From Bombyx mori (taxonomy: Eukaryota; Arthropoda; Insecta; Lepidoptera; Bombycidae), in NCBI RefSeq assembly GCF_030269925.1, contig NC_085119.1, positions 12,063,001 through 12,127,000 of the forward strand: a DNA stretch of 64,000 nucleotides. The letters run 5' to 3'. Position numbers and translations under genes: made by a program. Each line of letters starts with the position of its first letter. Position 1 is the stretch's first letter. The notes beneath the pieces are model-generated. The model made no database searches. It had not been told where the DNA came from and saw only the letters and a program-made list of their open reading frames with translations. This document shows positions 46,101-61,100 of the stretch, in pieces.

Positions 46101-49100
46101 ACAACCATGTCGATACCTTCTGGAAAAGCGATGACGACGGTGTCGTTGTAAAGGGCTGGGGTGGTGGTACGTAATTAAAATTGTACTGTTTATAGAAAGG
46201 TGTAGGAAATTTAAAGGCATTCGAAGGTGGTAACGGAGACGGCATCTGATGTGGCGGTTGATAATTGTAACCAACATCTGCATTTTGTTGCTGAATCCTT
46301 CCACCACTGCCGTGGAATGGCACCGGTAATATACGACTAATTGGTGGAGGAGGCGGCTTTAACAACTCTCCGAAATGTGAGGCACTAAACCGATTCCCAT
46401 CGCTGTGTAGTTTATTTTGATCACACGTACATCTTGCGATTGCAGCTAAGAGCAGAACAGGTAATATCTGAAATTAGAAAAAAGAAAATTCGTTACAAAT
46501 TTTCGTAAATATTATCAAAAACTATTAAAAACACACAAAAATTGAGTAATTAAACCAGCATTACTAGAAAATATCGTGAAATGCGCTATTTAAAAGTACA
46601 ATGTGTGCTTCTCACGGACTGCTATTCATAGCTCTTTTCTCTTTTCACTTGAAGACTATTAGTTGCGTTATCACTTCAATTATACCAAGTGTGCCTTTAT
46701 TCGAAACATTATCAAACATTTCTAGAATAAAAAATAATAGAATAATGGCATTGACAGATTGGCATTGATAATGTGAATTTAGATAAAAGAAATTTGAAAT
46801 TAAAGGTAACGCGAAATTACTTAATTACTGCAATTACAATCATTACAAGGTTAAATAGCTCAGTAGGAAATAAAAATTCTGTATAAAAAGTATCTATTGT
46901 TGATCAAAGGATAAAAAAATATATCAACAAGTATATCAAATATATCAAGAGACATCTTTAAAATAAGTAGTGTTCGCACAGTGGTCCCAATATGACCATA
47001 ATATCTGACTCCACAAGAATTCGATTATTTTGTCAATGATAGCACCTTTACCTTGCATTTTATTTTTAAAATACTTTCTTTAAAGATAAAATATATAATA
47101 ATACTAAACCTCGTCAATGGTTACGAAACAAAAAAATCAATAGAAAACAGTTTGATAAACTAAGAAAAAAGGCTACCGAGCTGTTTTATCTTTGCCTATT
47201 TATAAATATAATAAACAGTTATAGTTTATCTTGCCACGTCTGTTTGTTTTGTTCGATTAACAAAAGAAGACCTAACTTTTAAGAATCGAAGTTTCGTTAT
47301 TTATTCGACGCGCATAATAAAACAGAAATAAAAATTCGAATCACGTTACACAGATGACAATTGTTTATTTTGTGTTACGTAAAAATGCAATTGCAGTCTT
47401 TTGCAATACCTATCGTAAAGAATTCAAGTGGATACACATCAATATTACGCAACATCGTCGATTACACTATTCTCGAGAATCAGGGCACAACTCGTAGGTA
47501 TGTGACACACGAATTAATTTGCATTAACTTCTAGTTATCGACTGTGAATAATACAAATAACGTTTAGTATTTAATTTCGATAGGTTAACTAAGTTTTGGA
47601 ACGTGAGGAACAGCGAAATTGCACGACTACGTGCATGAAGGCAATAAAAAAAAAAAATGTCACGACGTCTCCGAAGGATATTTGATGACTAGTTTTTTTC
47701 TTTTCTTTTTAAGTGAGAATGGCTTGTCATAGATTTTTATTAGGAGCTGAATTTACATGAAAAGTCTTACCTACATAAAAATAAAACCTTAAATAGGTTA
47801 GGTGTTACATACAACATAACCTGAATACGGAAAGAGGCGACCATTCGCGCCAAAAAAAATCCCGTCGCTCGTCGTGATTATATCCTGAACGTTTTTTTTT
47901 TCTACAAGAGAGTGAGTGAGCCTAAGGGTAATTTTGCTTTCTTGATTTTAGTCTTCGATATGAGTAAATACTATTTAATTTTATACGTATAAATTTCTGT
48001 CATTAGAGTGAAATAATAGTTTATTCCTTTTTCAATTAAATCGACCTTTTAATTTGTATTTACAAAATGTTGCACAGTATATGACTTACAACGTTTTGTA
48101 ACGTGTTCTGTAGCAAGAAACAAACAAATATGTTCACGTAATTCATAAATTACATATCTTTGATATACAAAAACACTCGAATTACAGTTTAAATTGCTAT
48201 ACACATCTACTATGGTTGAATGGCGTACATGGGCTATGGGGTTACTAAGGTCACATTAAAGGAAGATCAATGACCCACAATTCACACGCTCTTCTAAAAT
48301 AACTTTTACTTAATTGACGGTCAAAACGCAACAATGCTTTCTTTGGATGACATAAGGCGTAGTATCTTTGAGTCGTGAGACAAAGACATAAGAAAGTGAA
48401 AACTAGACGAATATTATGGTTACATTATTCTAACTCGAATTTCAAAATCGAAACAACGCATCGGTCTAGGTTAGGTAGGGGAGATTGTCCACAGATATAA
48501 AAGAAAACTAACTTACTTATTTTCCACTACTAAAACAACATACAGTTCATTGAAAACTGATGCTACCCCCAGATACTCTTCCGCAAATGAAGTAATGTGT
48601 GCTTTCTTTTAACTAATTAACAAAGTATTTAATTATTTTTTACCCTTTTATTTACTCACACCATGAATTTCATAATAAAATGTAACCAATCAGAACAAAA
48701 ATTGTTTTATATGCATTTGTACCCAGAAATCCGCAATGCAAATTTTATAGTATACGGCATATATGGCCAGCCCACTGCCACTTCAGCTTGCTGACTCTTT
48801 GAGCTATGTAGATGACTTTCGTTCTCTGTCGAATAACTTCATTCCGCATTTTATCCTTTAATGTACTTACAGCGTACTTACAATGTATTTATAATAATTT
48901 ACCAAATAGAATATAAACTTATAGAATAAAGGATTAAAAGTCCCCATCCTGTCACGGCCAAAACACCCTTTCTTCAACATGTGTAAGAAAACTTGCGTGC
49001 AATTAACTCGCAGTAACACCCGCCGGCCGTCAAAAGTCCTCGTTATCATTCTCCAGTAAGCTAAATCCTATATATGGCGATTTTTACCTTTTGTGATGTC

Positions 49101-52100
49101 GATTTTCTAGGGCAATTTCCGTTTCATAAGTTTTCAAATCACAAAAGCTCTAAATCAGTTTTCGCTTAAAAAATTCAAGCCATCGAACAAAAAAATTTAA
49201 TGTGGTTCTAATACGAGTCGTAAAGAAAAAACAGGTTCGAAAGTGAACACAATTTTAAGAACCCATGGTCCGTGATTGACTCGTTATTCGAGAAGAATCG
49301 TGACATCTTTGACAAACGAATTCAAATACGCTGCCAATGCATTGTTAAGAACGAAACGCTCTTTTCTATTGGCCATTGCAAAAGTTCGTGCCCGATTTAA
49401 CGAAAAATGAATACATTAACTGTGCATGTGTGTGTGTGTGTGACTTGATTAGAATATCGAAATGATTTTGTGTACTAATCTGTCTGTGACATTATTTACT
49501 TCGGACAAAATCACTATCAATTCATAGTCAAGATAATTTGATGAATTTTAATTTTAATATTAATAAATTCGATGTCACTTTTTAACATCTAATTTGTCGG
49601 TTTCAAATGTATACCAGCATACTAGCTAGCTAATAGTAAGTAAGCATCCTTGTTTAATGTAAAAGACTTCATAGCACCAAGGAATTACTTTTCTTAAATA
49701 ATGAGCATAATCCACTGAATTTCTGAAATTTAAAATCCAAATTATTTTAATTAGTTGCATTTGCATCACTTTCGTTTAAAACATTAACAAAAAAATAATA
49801 CTACAATACTCTAAATGAAAAGGAATGACTCTCTTTCCGCATAGTCATCTTCCATTTTTCTATATGAGAGGCTTTTCATGACGCCCATTACATTCGTCTC
49901 TGACAAATGTTCCTAATCAGTGCGAATGTAGGTTTCCCACTTAAGAGACCTAGATCATTTTAGAAACACTAAACTACTGTATGGAATAATCCTCCTAACA
50001 AGCTCATTTAGAAAATTGCATTCCCTGATCACACCTACCACTGATTTGCTTATTACTAACGAATACTTCTAAGATTCTGTGTAATAATTTAAAGTGTGAA
50101 TGTGACTATGAATATGAATCAGCTTTTCTTTTTCTATAAAACGTACTTTTCCGATGTTTTCAGAATAGTATTGTTACATCTAATTTTTCACAATAGATTG
50201 GTAGACGAGATGGTAATCAGCAGGTGTTATGTGGTTTCCTGGAGCTTATTAACGCCAAAACGTGAATAAAGCACCTTAAGATTTTATTACAGTATTATTA
50301 ATAATTATGAATCAACTAGCTTGAGATTTTATTATAGTATTATTTTATAAGATATATTGAGATCACATTAAACATGCATTCTTCCATCACCGTTAGAGAT
50401 ATCGTATTAAATTTAAATGTTAAAACTTTAGGCATCTTTAACCATCGAAAACAGGTAGCTAGTAAACAGAAAATAGGGAGTTTCGTAGGAAAATGTTTAT
50501 AATGCCGTTATCGCAGACACAGACTTCCCTAATTCCCTAAATTAATGGCATTGGTCCGAGTTAATATGCACAGCAAACCTATATCTTCTGATAAATATTC
50601 GAAAAGACCATCCAATGAGCCATAACATTGAAAAGTGTCCTTTAATCATAATAATATAAGTACTCGTGCGAACTCACAAGACGTCCTACAACCGGTAATT
50701 CGTAAATTATAATTTTTGCGGCTTTCATTTTTATTACAGGATTTTATTCCTTCTTCGTGGAAGTAATTCATAAGCAATCTCAAAACAATTCATAATTCAG
50801 AAACATTTGTAGCTACACCGGCACAGTCGCATCGCACCATACGAATGCACCAGCCGTCTCATCCTTTAGACCACGACGACTTGATTTTTGAAATTCTGAA
50901 AGAATAAGACTATTTTTAAAAGGTTTTTAGCATCAATAAAAACACTAAAGCTGGACAACAAACATCACACACACACACACAATTGTTTTGTTTTTACCTA
51001 CACAATACATAGATTCGTAAAGCACAAAATATATATGTTTATAGAAAGCAACCCAACTCGACTGGATGACTAATAGGATAAATCTGTGAAACTTGTTTTC
51101 TACTAAGGCGAAAGGGCACACTTTATTGAGCCCTCTACTGACTCCTCCAATAATATATCACACAGAACACTTTTTTAAATTAAATTTGACTCTTAACTGC
51201 TCTGTTAAATTCTATAATGAATTAACTCCAATTAACCGTTTGAATTGCGTTTATCTTTTATTTTCTTGAATCGTGAAAAAATATATGATTGAGTCTCAAT
51301 GTTAATGGCGGCATTTACTTATTGATGTCTATGGGCTCTGATAACCACTTAACGCCAGGTAAATCGTGAACTCATTGACCCCTAAAAAGAGATTAATTGA
51401 ATTGAGTTAAATGTAAATGATAATTAAACGAACTAGTTGTTTTAAAAATACGCATTGTTAATCATTTTGATTCTATCAAACAGTATGATAACGTTTCAAA
51501 TTGATGTTGCTCTATCGAATATAATGATATCTTTTAAAAAAAAAAACTTCCCAAAATACATTTTAATGAAACTCTAATTAAGTAATTTTATTCTATCACA
51601 ATCGATTAACTTTCCCATTCGATGGCTGCTCGATTGCAACAACACGTAAAATATTAATAAATCATTCAACATATTTTTCTTGTGTCGTTTTACGTCGATT
51701 CCCCATGACCAAGAGAAGTCGCAACGTAATGACTTTCGATTGTAATGGAGACTGTTTTATTTTATTGTGAACTGAAAATGGTTAATGTACTACATAGATG
51801 GCCGTGCAGTTTCGGCTAAAAATAGCACTATCCCACGCTCTATCCGTGACTAAAATGCGACTAAGAGATTCTCCGAAGAACGAACAATAGCGTTATTTAT
51901 ATATTAGGTATACATACTACGTCAACTGTCTGATTTCTTGATATTAAAGCGTACTGGAAGCCCGCTCGGGAAGGGTCAGCCATTCTGCCTATTTCTGTCT
52001 TGAAGTCATCGTCGTTTCAGATTGGTAAGGCAGAACATATGCTATGCAATATAATTTACACGACCAACTTCATTACCGAATATTAAGTAGACCGTGACCT

Positions 52101-55100
52101 CATCACACATACATTTTCTGCGATAAATGCTAACAATTCTGAAATGTTTCCCAGAAAGTATTGGTTTTTATATTCGTAACTTCAACATATATTTATGGTA
52201 ATTCAGAACGGAAAACAATATTCTTATTATAACATGATTTTCTAAACTCTGAACTATTATCAAGTTGCAAGTAAAATTTTAAACAAATGATAGAAAAATC
52301 TCAACGGACTATTAAATTTCTATGAAATTATAACGAATACGGTCTATACGAAACATGTCTGTTTCACGTCCATTATTCACGAAATGCGTGACGTCCAGCT
52401 GGTAATAATTAACGATTTCCCGCTACCAAATACTTCCGCTTATTAGGTCACAACAATACACATGAATCAATTTCTTCAGCGCGGTAGAAAATGAGAGTGC
52501 AACACGCGCCGTTCCATGCATTAACATAACCCGTTTCAATTTGTATTGGCGGGAATATCTTAACATTGAACCTGCTGCGATGTTGTGAGATGTGTTTTTT
52601 TTCTTGTTGTTGCGACCGTCTAGACGCTGAGTGCTCATTGATGTCACAAAACGACACCAGTCATACACCCTTAAGGTGCAATTGTATCGTAATCAGACGT
52701 TTCTAGACGTCTCCAAGATAAATTCTAAGTTCACGTTCCCCAACGTAAATATATATATACCTAAATATATATATATATAATTTTGTTATTATTATTGCTT
52801 AGATGGGTAGACGAGCTCACAGCCCACCTGGTGTTAAGTGGTTACTGGAGCCCATAGTCATCTACAACCTAAATGAGCCACCCACTTTGAGATATAAATT
52901 CTAAGGTCTCAAATATAGTTACAACGGCTGCCTCACCCTTCAAACCGAAATGCATTAATGCTTCACGGCAGAAATAAGCAGGGAGGTGGTGCCTACCCAC
53001 GCGGACTCACTAGAGGTCCTATCACCAGTATCAATCAATATCTAAATAATAACCATAAGTTTACCCTAAAGGTCCCTATCAAGAGTACTTGTACAATTGA
53101 GCTCAAAAGGGTAGTTCCATACCTAATCTGATTAAATTAGTGAATGGTTTATCCTTTCCACCGTGTTAATGGGGCTTACTGAACAAAGACATAAAGTAAA
53201 ATAAAAATACGACAGTCAACATTCGGCAATCACGTAATCAGTTATATTTAATGATTTAACATCAATTCCATAAATCACTGGCCGTCACACGTTAACAAAA
53301 AGCCGCACATTAGATAGTATTGTTGAGGCGTACATTGTTGCACACGATACAATTATTCAAGGAGAAAGTTTAGGTGCTAACACGACGCCACACTTTCCGG
53401 GGTGTTCTTTGGGAAATTATACATATACGTGGAACAGACAATACAGCTCAACGCAGTAGTCGTCTAATAGAGACGTGTGACACTCACATTGGCGGGAAAA
53501 AATTGAGTTTTTTTTTTTAATTCGATAATAAAATGCAATCCATGTGGTACTACCATTATTGCCTCGGCGCGGTAACCCAAACTGGATCAAAAACAACAGT
53601 CACCATTCCTTGCGGTCCTGGGGTATTTCCTGCCGCTGGGTACCTTCGAGTGTCTATGTACATACACATAAATTTGTACAGTGAATTTCATTAATTGACA
53701 GTTGGTATTGAAGCTTAATAACTCAGTAAATTTAATAAAACTACTGGCGTAAAATTATTTAATGCTATTATATATAAGCCAAAACCTAGAGCACGGAGAT
53801 GAGATACAAAATGATACAATAATGCAAATATTGTTGCAAATAGTGTAAATAATTTTGGTTTTCTTTTATTTTCTTTATCTTAAGCAACCAGTAATTTCTC
53901 GATTCCAAAAATAAATTATAAATGATAAACATTTTATAAAAATATTGAAAAGATTATTGTTTATCTGTACCTCTCATTCGCGACGTAGAAAAATGCGACC
54001 CATTATGTCCAAAATTCACAAATCACAATTTAAAAAAGCGAACTATCGTAATTGTGATAGATATTTTCGTGGACTTTTTTTGAAGATTTATTCGACTAAT
54101 TTATTCATAAATTCAATTCCAAGCTGGTAAAAAGAAGACAGCTAATCTATGTTTTTAAAAAACATTATTTTGATTGCTTAGACTGTTTAATGAGACTATG
54201 GCCCACGTAGTGCTAAGTGGATCCTGGAGCCTAGAGACCTCAACAACCTAAATACCGCCACCTACTTTGAAACTTGAATTCTACTCTTCTAATATTGAAG
54301 TCTCAGTTACAAAGTGCAACGACTACCCCAATCCTTCAAACCGGAACGCATTACTGCTTCGCCGCAGAAGCAGGCATTATGTTAGTACCTACCCGCGCGG
54401 GTTCACAAGATCCTCTATCACCGGTAACGTAAATAACTCATTTTGACAATGTTATTTTAACGGGCTCATAAATCTCCTGTAACTCATTATAAATAAGAAC
54501 TCATTCCTCATATACCTTCAACCAAAAATTTGACGACCGTTCAAACAACTGAGAGGAAAGATATTTCACTTGTTTTGTCGCAAGATACAACGCTAGGTGG
54601 ACGGACATTGTCAAGGAGGCCACAAACACCAGCGTCCCGGGCGCCATTAAGCAGGCCGAATGCAGGCAAGGACCAAGGTGGTCACGACCCTCAGTAATAA
54701 GGAAACGACAAAGAAGAAGAACAACGCTACACATAATATAAAATAATCAATGAATTACCCTGACTATTAAATTAAATCGTAAAACATTTTAGAATCGTGC
54801 GTGGAATAATATTATTATTTAATGTTTGTAGACGACGCCGTAACGAGTTGAAAGGTCCACGGCGTGAACTGTGAAATAACTTTTACAATTTCGTTTTCAA
54901 CTTTAACATTATGCTTCGTCATGGCTGTTACATCAGAAAGGTAACTTCCGAAAAAAATACTGTCGTATTAATACGGAATGGACGTAAATGATTTCTGAGA
55001 ATTTAGGTGAATCATCAATTTAATGAAAGCGGTTAAGAAGATTTTTAATACTACATTTTATATTGAGTTGGTGTTTAAATCTGAAGGAAGTCACAAAATT

Positions 55101-58100
55101 TAAAAACAAGTTATGTGATTGTATACATAATGTAATAATAATAATTCTTTTTTACAAATAGCAGCTTGTTAAGAATGTTTAAATTTAATAACGGAAGAAT
55201 AAAGTGTATTGTGAATTTTTTATTCGTTCTGTTGTTGTCATTATATCTCTGACTATATTATACGAGTATTGTATACACCCCATTACTATAATCTACAATA
55301 ATTTAGCACCGGAACTACATTTTAAATTATTTACAAATTTTATTGTTGTTATAACTAAGGGAAAAATTAATTTGATAATTTGAGTCAGATATATATACTT
55401 TTTGTCTTATCTTAGTTTGCAAATTTATTAAAAAAATCTTACCCTATTAATTTCATTACATAACATATAATAAATTATGTATATTTAAAAAGTAACTGGA
55501 ATTCTATTTCGAACCTAGAACTATTTATAACTATAACTATATATAACGATGAACAAAACTATTAGTTCCATTATCGCACAAAAATTCTATCATTATAATT
55601 GCGTGACGTAGATGCTTGAGCCTGCTAATAAACGGTAGCTGGTCACAGTAATTAGACGTTCAGTTCCGCATTTTGTTTGTAGTTTTTACCAATAAAATCA
55701 TATGAAAAACAAACGACAAACGAACATTGACAAAAGTATTTTAGATAGAACATTAATTCGACGGGTTTTACTTGAAATTTAAAAACACCTGAGATACGTA
55801 ATGAAAATTACTTTTACGATTACGACGGTCAGGTCAGTCCACTTCAGTCCAGTGCCCGTGAAAACTATAAAGTATTAGAAACGTCGGACGTACAATGATA
55901 TAATAAAATGACAACAAATAACCCGAGGTTAAACTGTAAAAGTAGTTTTAATTATGTCTACGACTGACAAAAACAAACAACACGTAAACTCCAGTTATGG
56001 CACATTTAAAAAATACTATCCGTACCGAAATGTCGTCAATGAATGTGATTACGAAAAATCGTTTTAGGGCAGACATTATACTCTTCGCATACCAAGTTAT
56101 GCTTCCAGGAAATTACTACGCGTCTGAACTTAAATGATTTTTGCATTTAGATAATTTTATTAATACTTCCTTCGGTTTTTTTATTGTTTTTTTTAGTTAT
56201 TGCCTAGATTGGTCGACGAGCTCACAGCCCACCTGGTGTTAAGTGGTTACTGGAGCTCATAGACATCTACAGCGTTAATGCCACCACCCATCTTGAGATA
56301 TGAGTTCTAAGGACTCAGTATAGTTACAACGGCTGCCCACCCTTCAAACTTTTTTTCATACCTAAGCTGATAGCCTTGAGAGGCTATTTCAGCGTAACCT
56401 TAACTAGTAGATGCGCTCACGGGGCTCAAACCTGACGACGTTGCTAACACGTACCCTAGCAAGAGCCGTGCTTCGTAGAATCTACCACCGGATCGGAAAG
56501 GCAACCCACTGAGAAAATCCGACGAGAAACTCAGTGGGCTGTGTCTGTGAGTTAATTTACTCGTCGAGCCCTTCGTCGCAAGGGACCAGTTCGACGAGAA
56601 CGATGACCGGTGCTTGAGGTACCTAAAAGCACCGTTAGTGGATCGGGAGGATCCGAAATGTCGTGACTTCAAGCAGAAACGCCTTACCGCTTCACGGCAG
56701 TGTAGGCGGGATGATGGTACCTACCCGTGCGGATTCATAAGAGGTCCTACCACCAGTAAATCCACCACTAAATGGTGGACTATGTACATTAATTATATAA
56801 TAAAATATTATTAGTTAGTTTTTAAATTATTACTTTTTAGATCAACATCAGTTTTTACATACGTCACTAGCGATAAACCCCGACTTCGCCGCACTCAAAA
56901 TTATCTGTTCAATGTTGTTTTGGATTTTTTTATGTGCATACATTTAGTAACTGTGTATGGTAATAAAAGAACCTTTTTCATGTATCGCCATCGAAAAATT
57001 TTTAAATTTTGTAAATAAGGCCCAGAGAAATGCGATAGCTACTCTCTTTTAATACAATATGGAAGAGACAGTATATTCATTTACTTTCATCTGTTGTAAA
57101 ATAAAACGCACATACTTTCGTACCTGTATTTTTACTAAATTGCTGTCCTGTAGAACAACCCGCTGACTCAGGACTATCGAGACGGTCTAGATAAAATAAA
57201 TGGACGTCTGTGTCTAGACAAAACCGACGTGCTCTTATTATTTATTCCAGGATTTACTTTAGTAGGTGCTTTAGTAAAATAAAATATATTTCGGAACGAA
57301 CAAGATCTCACAAATGTTGGTGAAGGTATTTTGGGTAACCACCTAAAATGAAACCAGTAAATTAATAAAAAATTGCGGAATAACTTTTGGTAGGGCGTAT
57401 TTTGTGCACATATGGATAGGTGGATAGGATACCGTCTTGTCTATAGCTGCCACGGAGTTAAGATACATTTCGTTTTTGCAGTATTACAGTAGGTACAACA
57501 TCGAGATTTCTACTTCATACCTCAAGGTTGAGTGGAATTTGTGTTACGATATTTATGATCTCGAGTAACTACTTAACGCCGTGTGATCTCCTCTACTCAT
57601 CTATAGTAAAACTAGACACATCTTTTGCATCACTCAGAGTTTGCTCATAAACTATTTACTGGTTGTAGGACCTTTGTGAGTCCGCACGGGTAGGTACCGC
57701 CACCCTGCCTATTTCTGCCGTGAATCAGTAATGCGTTTCGGTTTGAAGGGTGGGGCAGCCGTTGTAACTATACTGAGACCTTAGAACTTATATCTCAAGG
57801 TGGGTGGCGCATTTACGTTGTAGATGTCTACGGGCTCTAGTAACCATTTAACACCAGGTGGGCTGTGAGCTCGTCCACCCATCTAAGAAAAAAAAAAAAA
57901 AAAAAAACTAAAACTGCAAGATATCTTCGGTCTTAGAAACATGTATTAGAACTAGACCAGTAAAAGATTATTATGTGAATTAAACAACACAATTCCTCGA
58001 TTACATTAAAACACGATTGTTCAAAATTTCACGAAACGAAAGGCGAATTCCAATTAAAATCAAGAGAGTCAACCTTTTTAATGTAAGCCTTAACATTGAA

Positions 58101-61100
58101 TATTGTTTAATACGTGTGGGAAGCGCGCTTTCACGAACTTTACAACGCAACTATGAGGATTCTCAAACGATTGTTCGTATCATTGTTCGCTAGAGCCTTG
58201 ATCTCTTTATTGTGCAACCTTGCGGATAAATCTCTCGTTAAATTACCAATTACATAATTTTACGCATTTCTAACGCGAATCACATTTCTTTATTGAAGAC
58301 TAGCTGACCCGGCAGACTTCGTAGTGCCTCAATCGATAAATAAAAGACCTAAACTTTTGTATAAAATAAACTTAAAACAAACAAAATGAATCCGTCCGAC
58401 GGGGGACACATCAAAGGAAAAACAAAATTGTTATTTTTATTTAGTTCCGAGCATTTTCATATTTATCTACCTTTTAAACCTTCTCTGGATTTCCACAAAT
58501 AATTGAAGACGAACATTAGCCAAATCGGTCCAGCCGCTCTCGAGTTTTAGCGAGACCAACGAACAGCAATTCATTTATATATGAGTCGTCTATTATCAAA
58601 GGTGGCAATCTGTACATTTGGACAAAACATTTTTATTGATATGTCAATACAGATTTATTTGAATATAATCGTCTCCTTCAAAGAATACGGTTCAAAACCT
58701 GCATTAAATAAAGGTTAATAGTTAACCTGTTATTTATCTAAGATGTCGTTCCGAAGAGTTTTGTAACTGCCAATGGAATACAAAGTCAATAATTCGTTTT
58801 TCTGATTTACCAATCATTGTCCAAAAGTCAGATTGCCGCCTTTGATAATAGTCGACTCATATATACCTATATATAGATAATATATTCGTAAATGTCATTG
58901 GCTCGGTGAACTTTAATATATCCGTGGAATATCGGGCAGTGGTTTGACTATATCCTGGCATTGCCGACGTCCATTGAGACGGTAACCAGTCACTATCAGG
59001 CGGGCTGTACCTATATTCTTCTGTTGCATAATAAACATACCAATACGTAAAAACATATGAATTGGCGTCGATCTATTGAACGCCTTGTGGGTTAAAGACC
59101 TTTTTGTGAATCGAGGTTTCTTCTATTCGATGTTAAATGTCTCTAAAATAATTGTCATTCAAAGATTTAAGTAATACACATTATGCTGTCGATTTTTCGT
59201 TACATAATACAAGTAATAACATAGAAGATAGCATAGAAATGGAAAGTGATACGCGCGGTGTGTTTGCTTAGTAATTTATTACAATCACAATACAATATTG
59301 GTGCATGAATGCGTGCGATGACGAAGATACATTACGTTTATAAAGTTATAGCTATTAAGTGTTACAAACGGACGTTCCGCATTCACATTCTTATTTATTT
59401 GTTTTCTTTGAATACGTGGCTCGGTGACTCTTTTTAATTTTCAAATTTCCATTTTGTTTTTATTTAGTAAAGCTTAATGTGTTACCATGACAATAACTAT
59501 TTCAGTTACTTACTGGTGGTAGGACCTTTTGTGAGTCCGCGAGGGTAGGTACCACCACCCTGCCTGTTTCTGCCGTGAAGCAATAATGCGTTTCGGTTTG
59601 AAGGGTGGGGCAGCCGTTGTAACTATACTTGAGACCTTAGAACTTATATCTCAAGGTGGGTGGCGCATTTACGTTATAGATGTATATGGGATCCAGTAAC
59701 CACTTAACACCGGGTGGGCTGTGAGCTCGTCCACCCAACTAAGCAATAAAAAAAAAAAAAAAAAAGTAAGCTAAACAAATTTTTTCTAAACTTGAAAATA
59801 GGCAAACGAATACACACGGCCACTTGATATTAAACAGTTTATTAAACAGAGAGTCTTCATGATAGGCTCCACAATATGAATCCCATAGCTCACCTTTAAA
59901 CGTAACAACGGGTAGGTATACGCTTCAAACAGGAACACGGGACTGCTTATGTCAGACCGTGTAAAATCAGAACACGCTTTAGTACCGGTGATACGAATTA
60001 AAGAAAATAATAATTGATGAGAAAAATAATGAAGATATTAAGTAATAATTTCAGCTCACGTATTACGAGTACAATTACTAGAACCCCAGGATATGTTCTG
60101 ACTAATCGTCGCCCAGACCATTATATTTGGACTGATATAGAATCACGAAAGAACCGCCGGCATTCAATATATAGTACATATATGTTTATCGATGCCTATA
60201 AATTAAATAAAAACCAGTTCCTTCCAAAAATATAAGTGAAATTATTCATAACGTTTTAGAAAGTGATTTAACTTGCTCCAAAATTTGTACAAGGTTTTTA
60301 ATGAAAACGTTTACTTTTAATCGTACACGTGTGCCCATCTAAATTAATTTACATAAACCTATTATGGATATCTATATATTAATACGTGAAGCAAAAACTT
60401 TGTATCCCTTTTTACGTAAATTGCGCGGACGGAGGAGTATGAAATTTTCCACACTTATAGAGAATATAGAGATAAGTGCACAATGCTAATATTTTTTTTA
60501 AATAATGCATAAAAGATATGTACATTAAATCAATAAAGAAAACATTACACACACTACATACCATGTATTTGACGCACACACGCATGCATACTATTTATTG
60601 TCAAACTTTTGTTCTTGACATCTTGACGTGGTCAAATTGAGAATAGATTAAATATTGTTTGTCTTTATTAATATTTTTTATAGTGTAGCCTTGGCGAAAA
60701 TTGTAATTATAGAAGTATAAAATACAATCATAATAGTGTACAAACTTACAATTCCAATTAATTATAGTCGAATTTCGACTACTGCGGGACCTCTAGTATA
60801 AATAAACTTACTAAATAAGTTAAATAATCTCATCGTCGTTTATGACTAAAACTGTTGTCAATTTAAATTCAATTGAAACTGTAATATAAAAAACATTCTA
60901 AAAAATCGTAGCCCCTACACAACGACGTGATGTACATTTTGTCAGGTTCCATAAATATTTGAACTTCATTTTATACTACCACACGTAAAAGTAATCTATC
61001 ATAACCTGTCTTATAAAAATAATAATTCATTCAATAATTCTCAGGGGTTGAGACCTTCTGTTACAAATCTAGATAATTGATAGATTTCCAAATAATTTAT

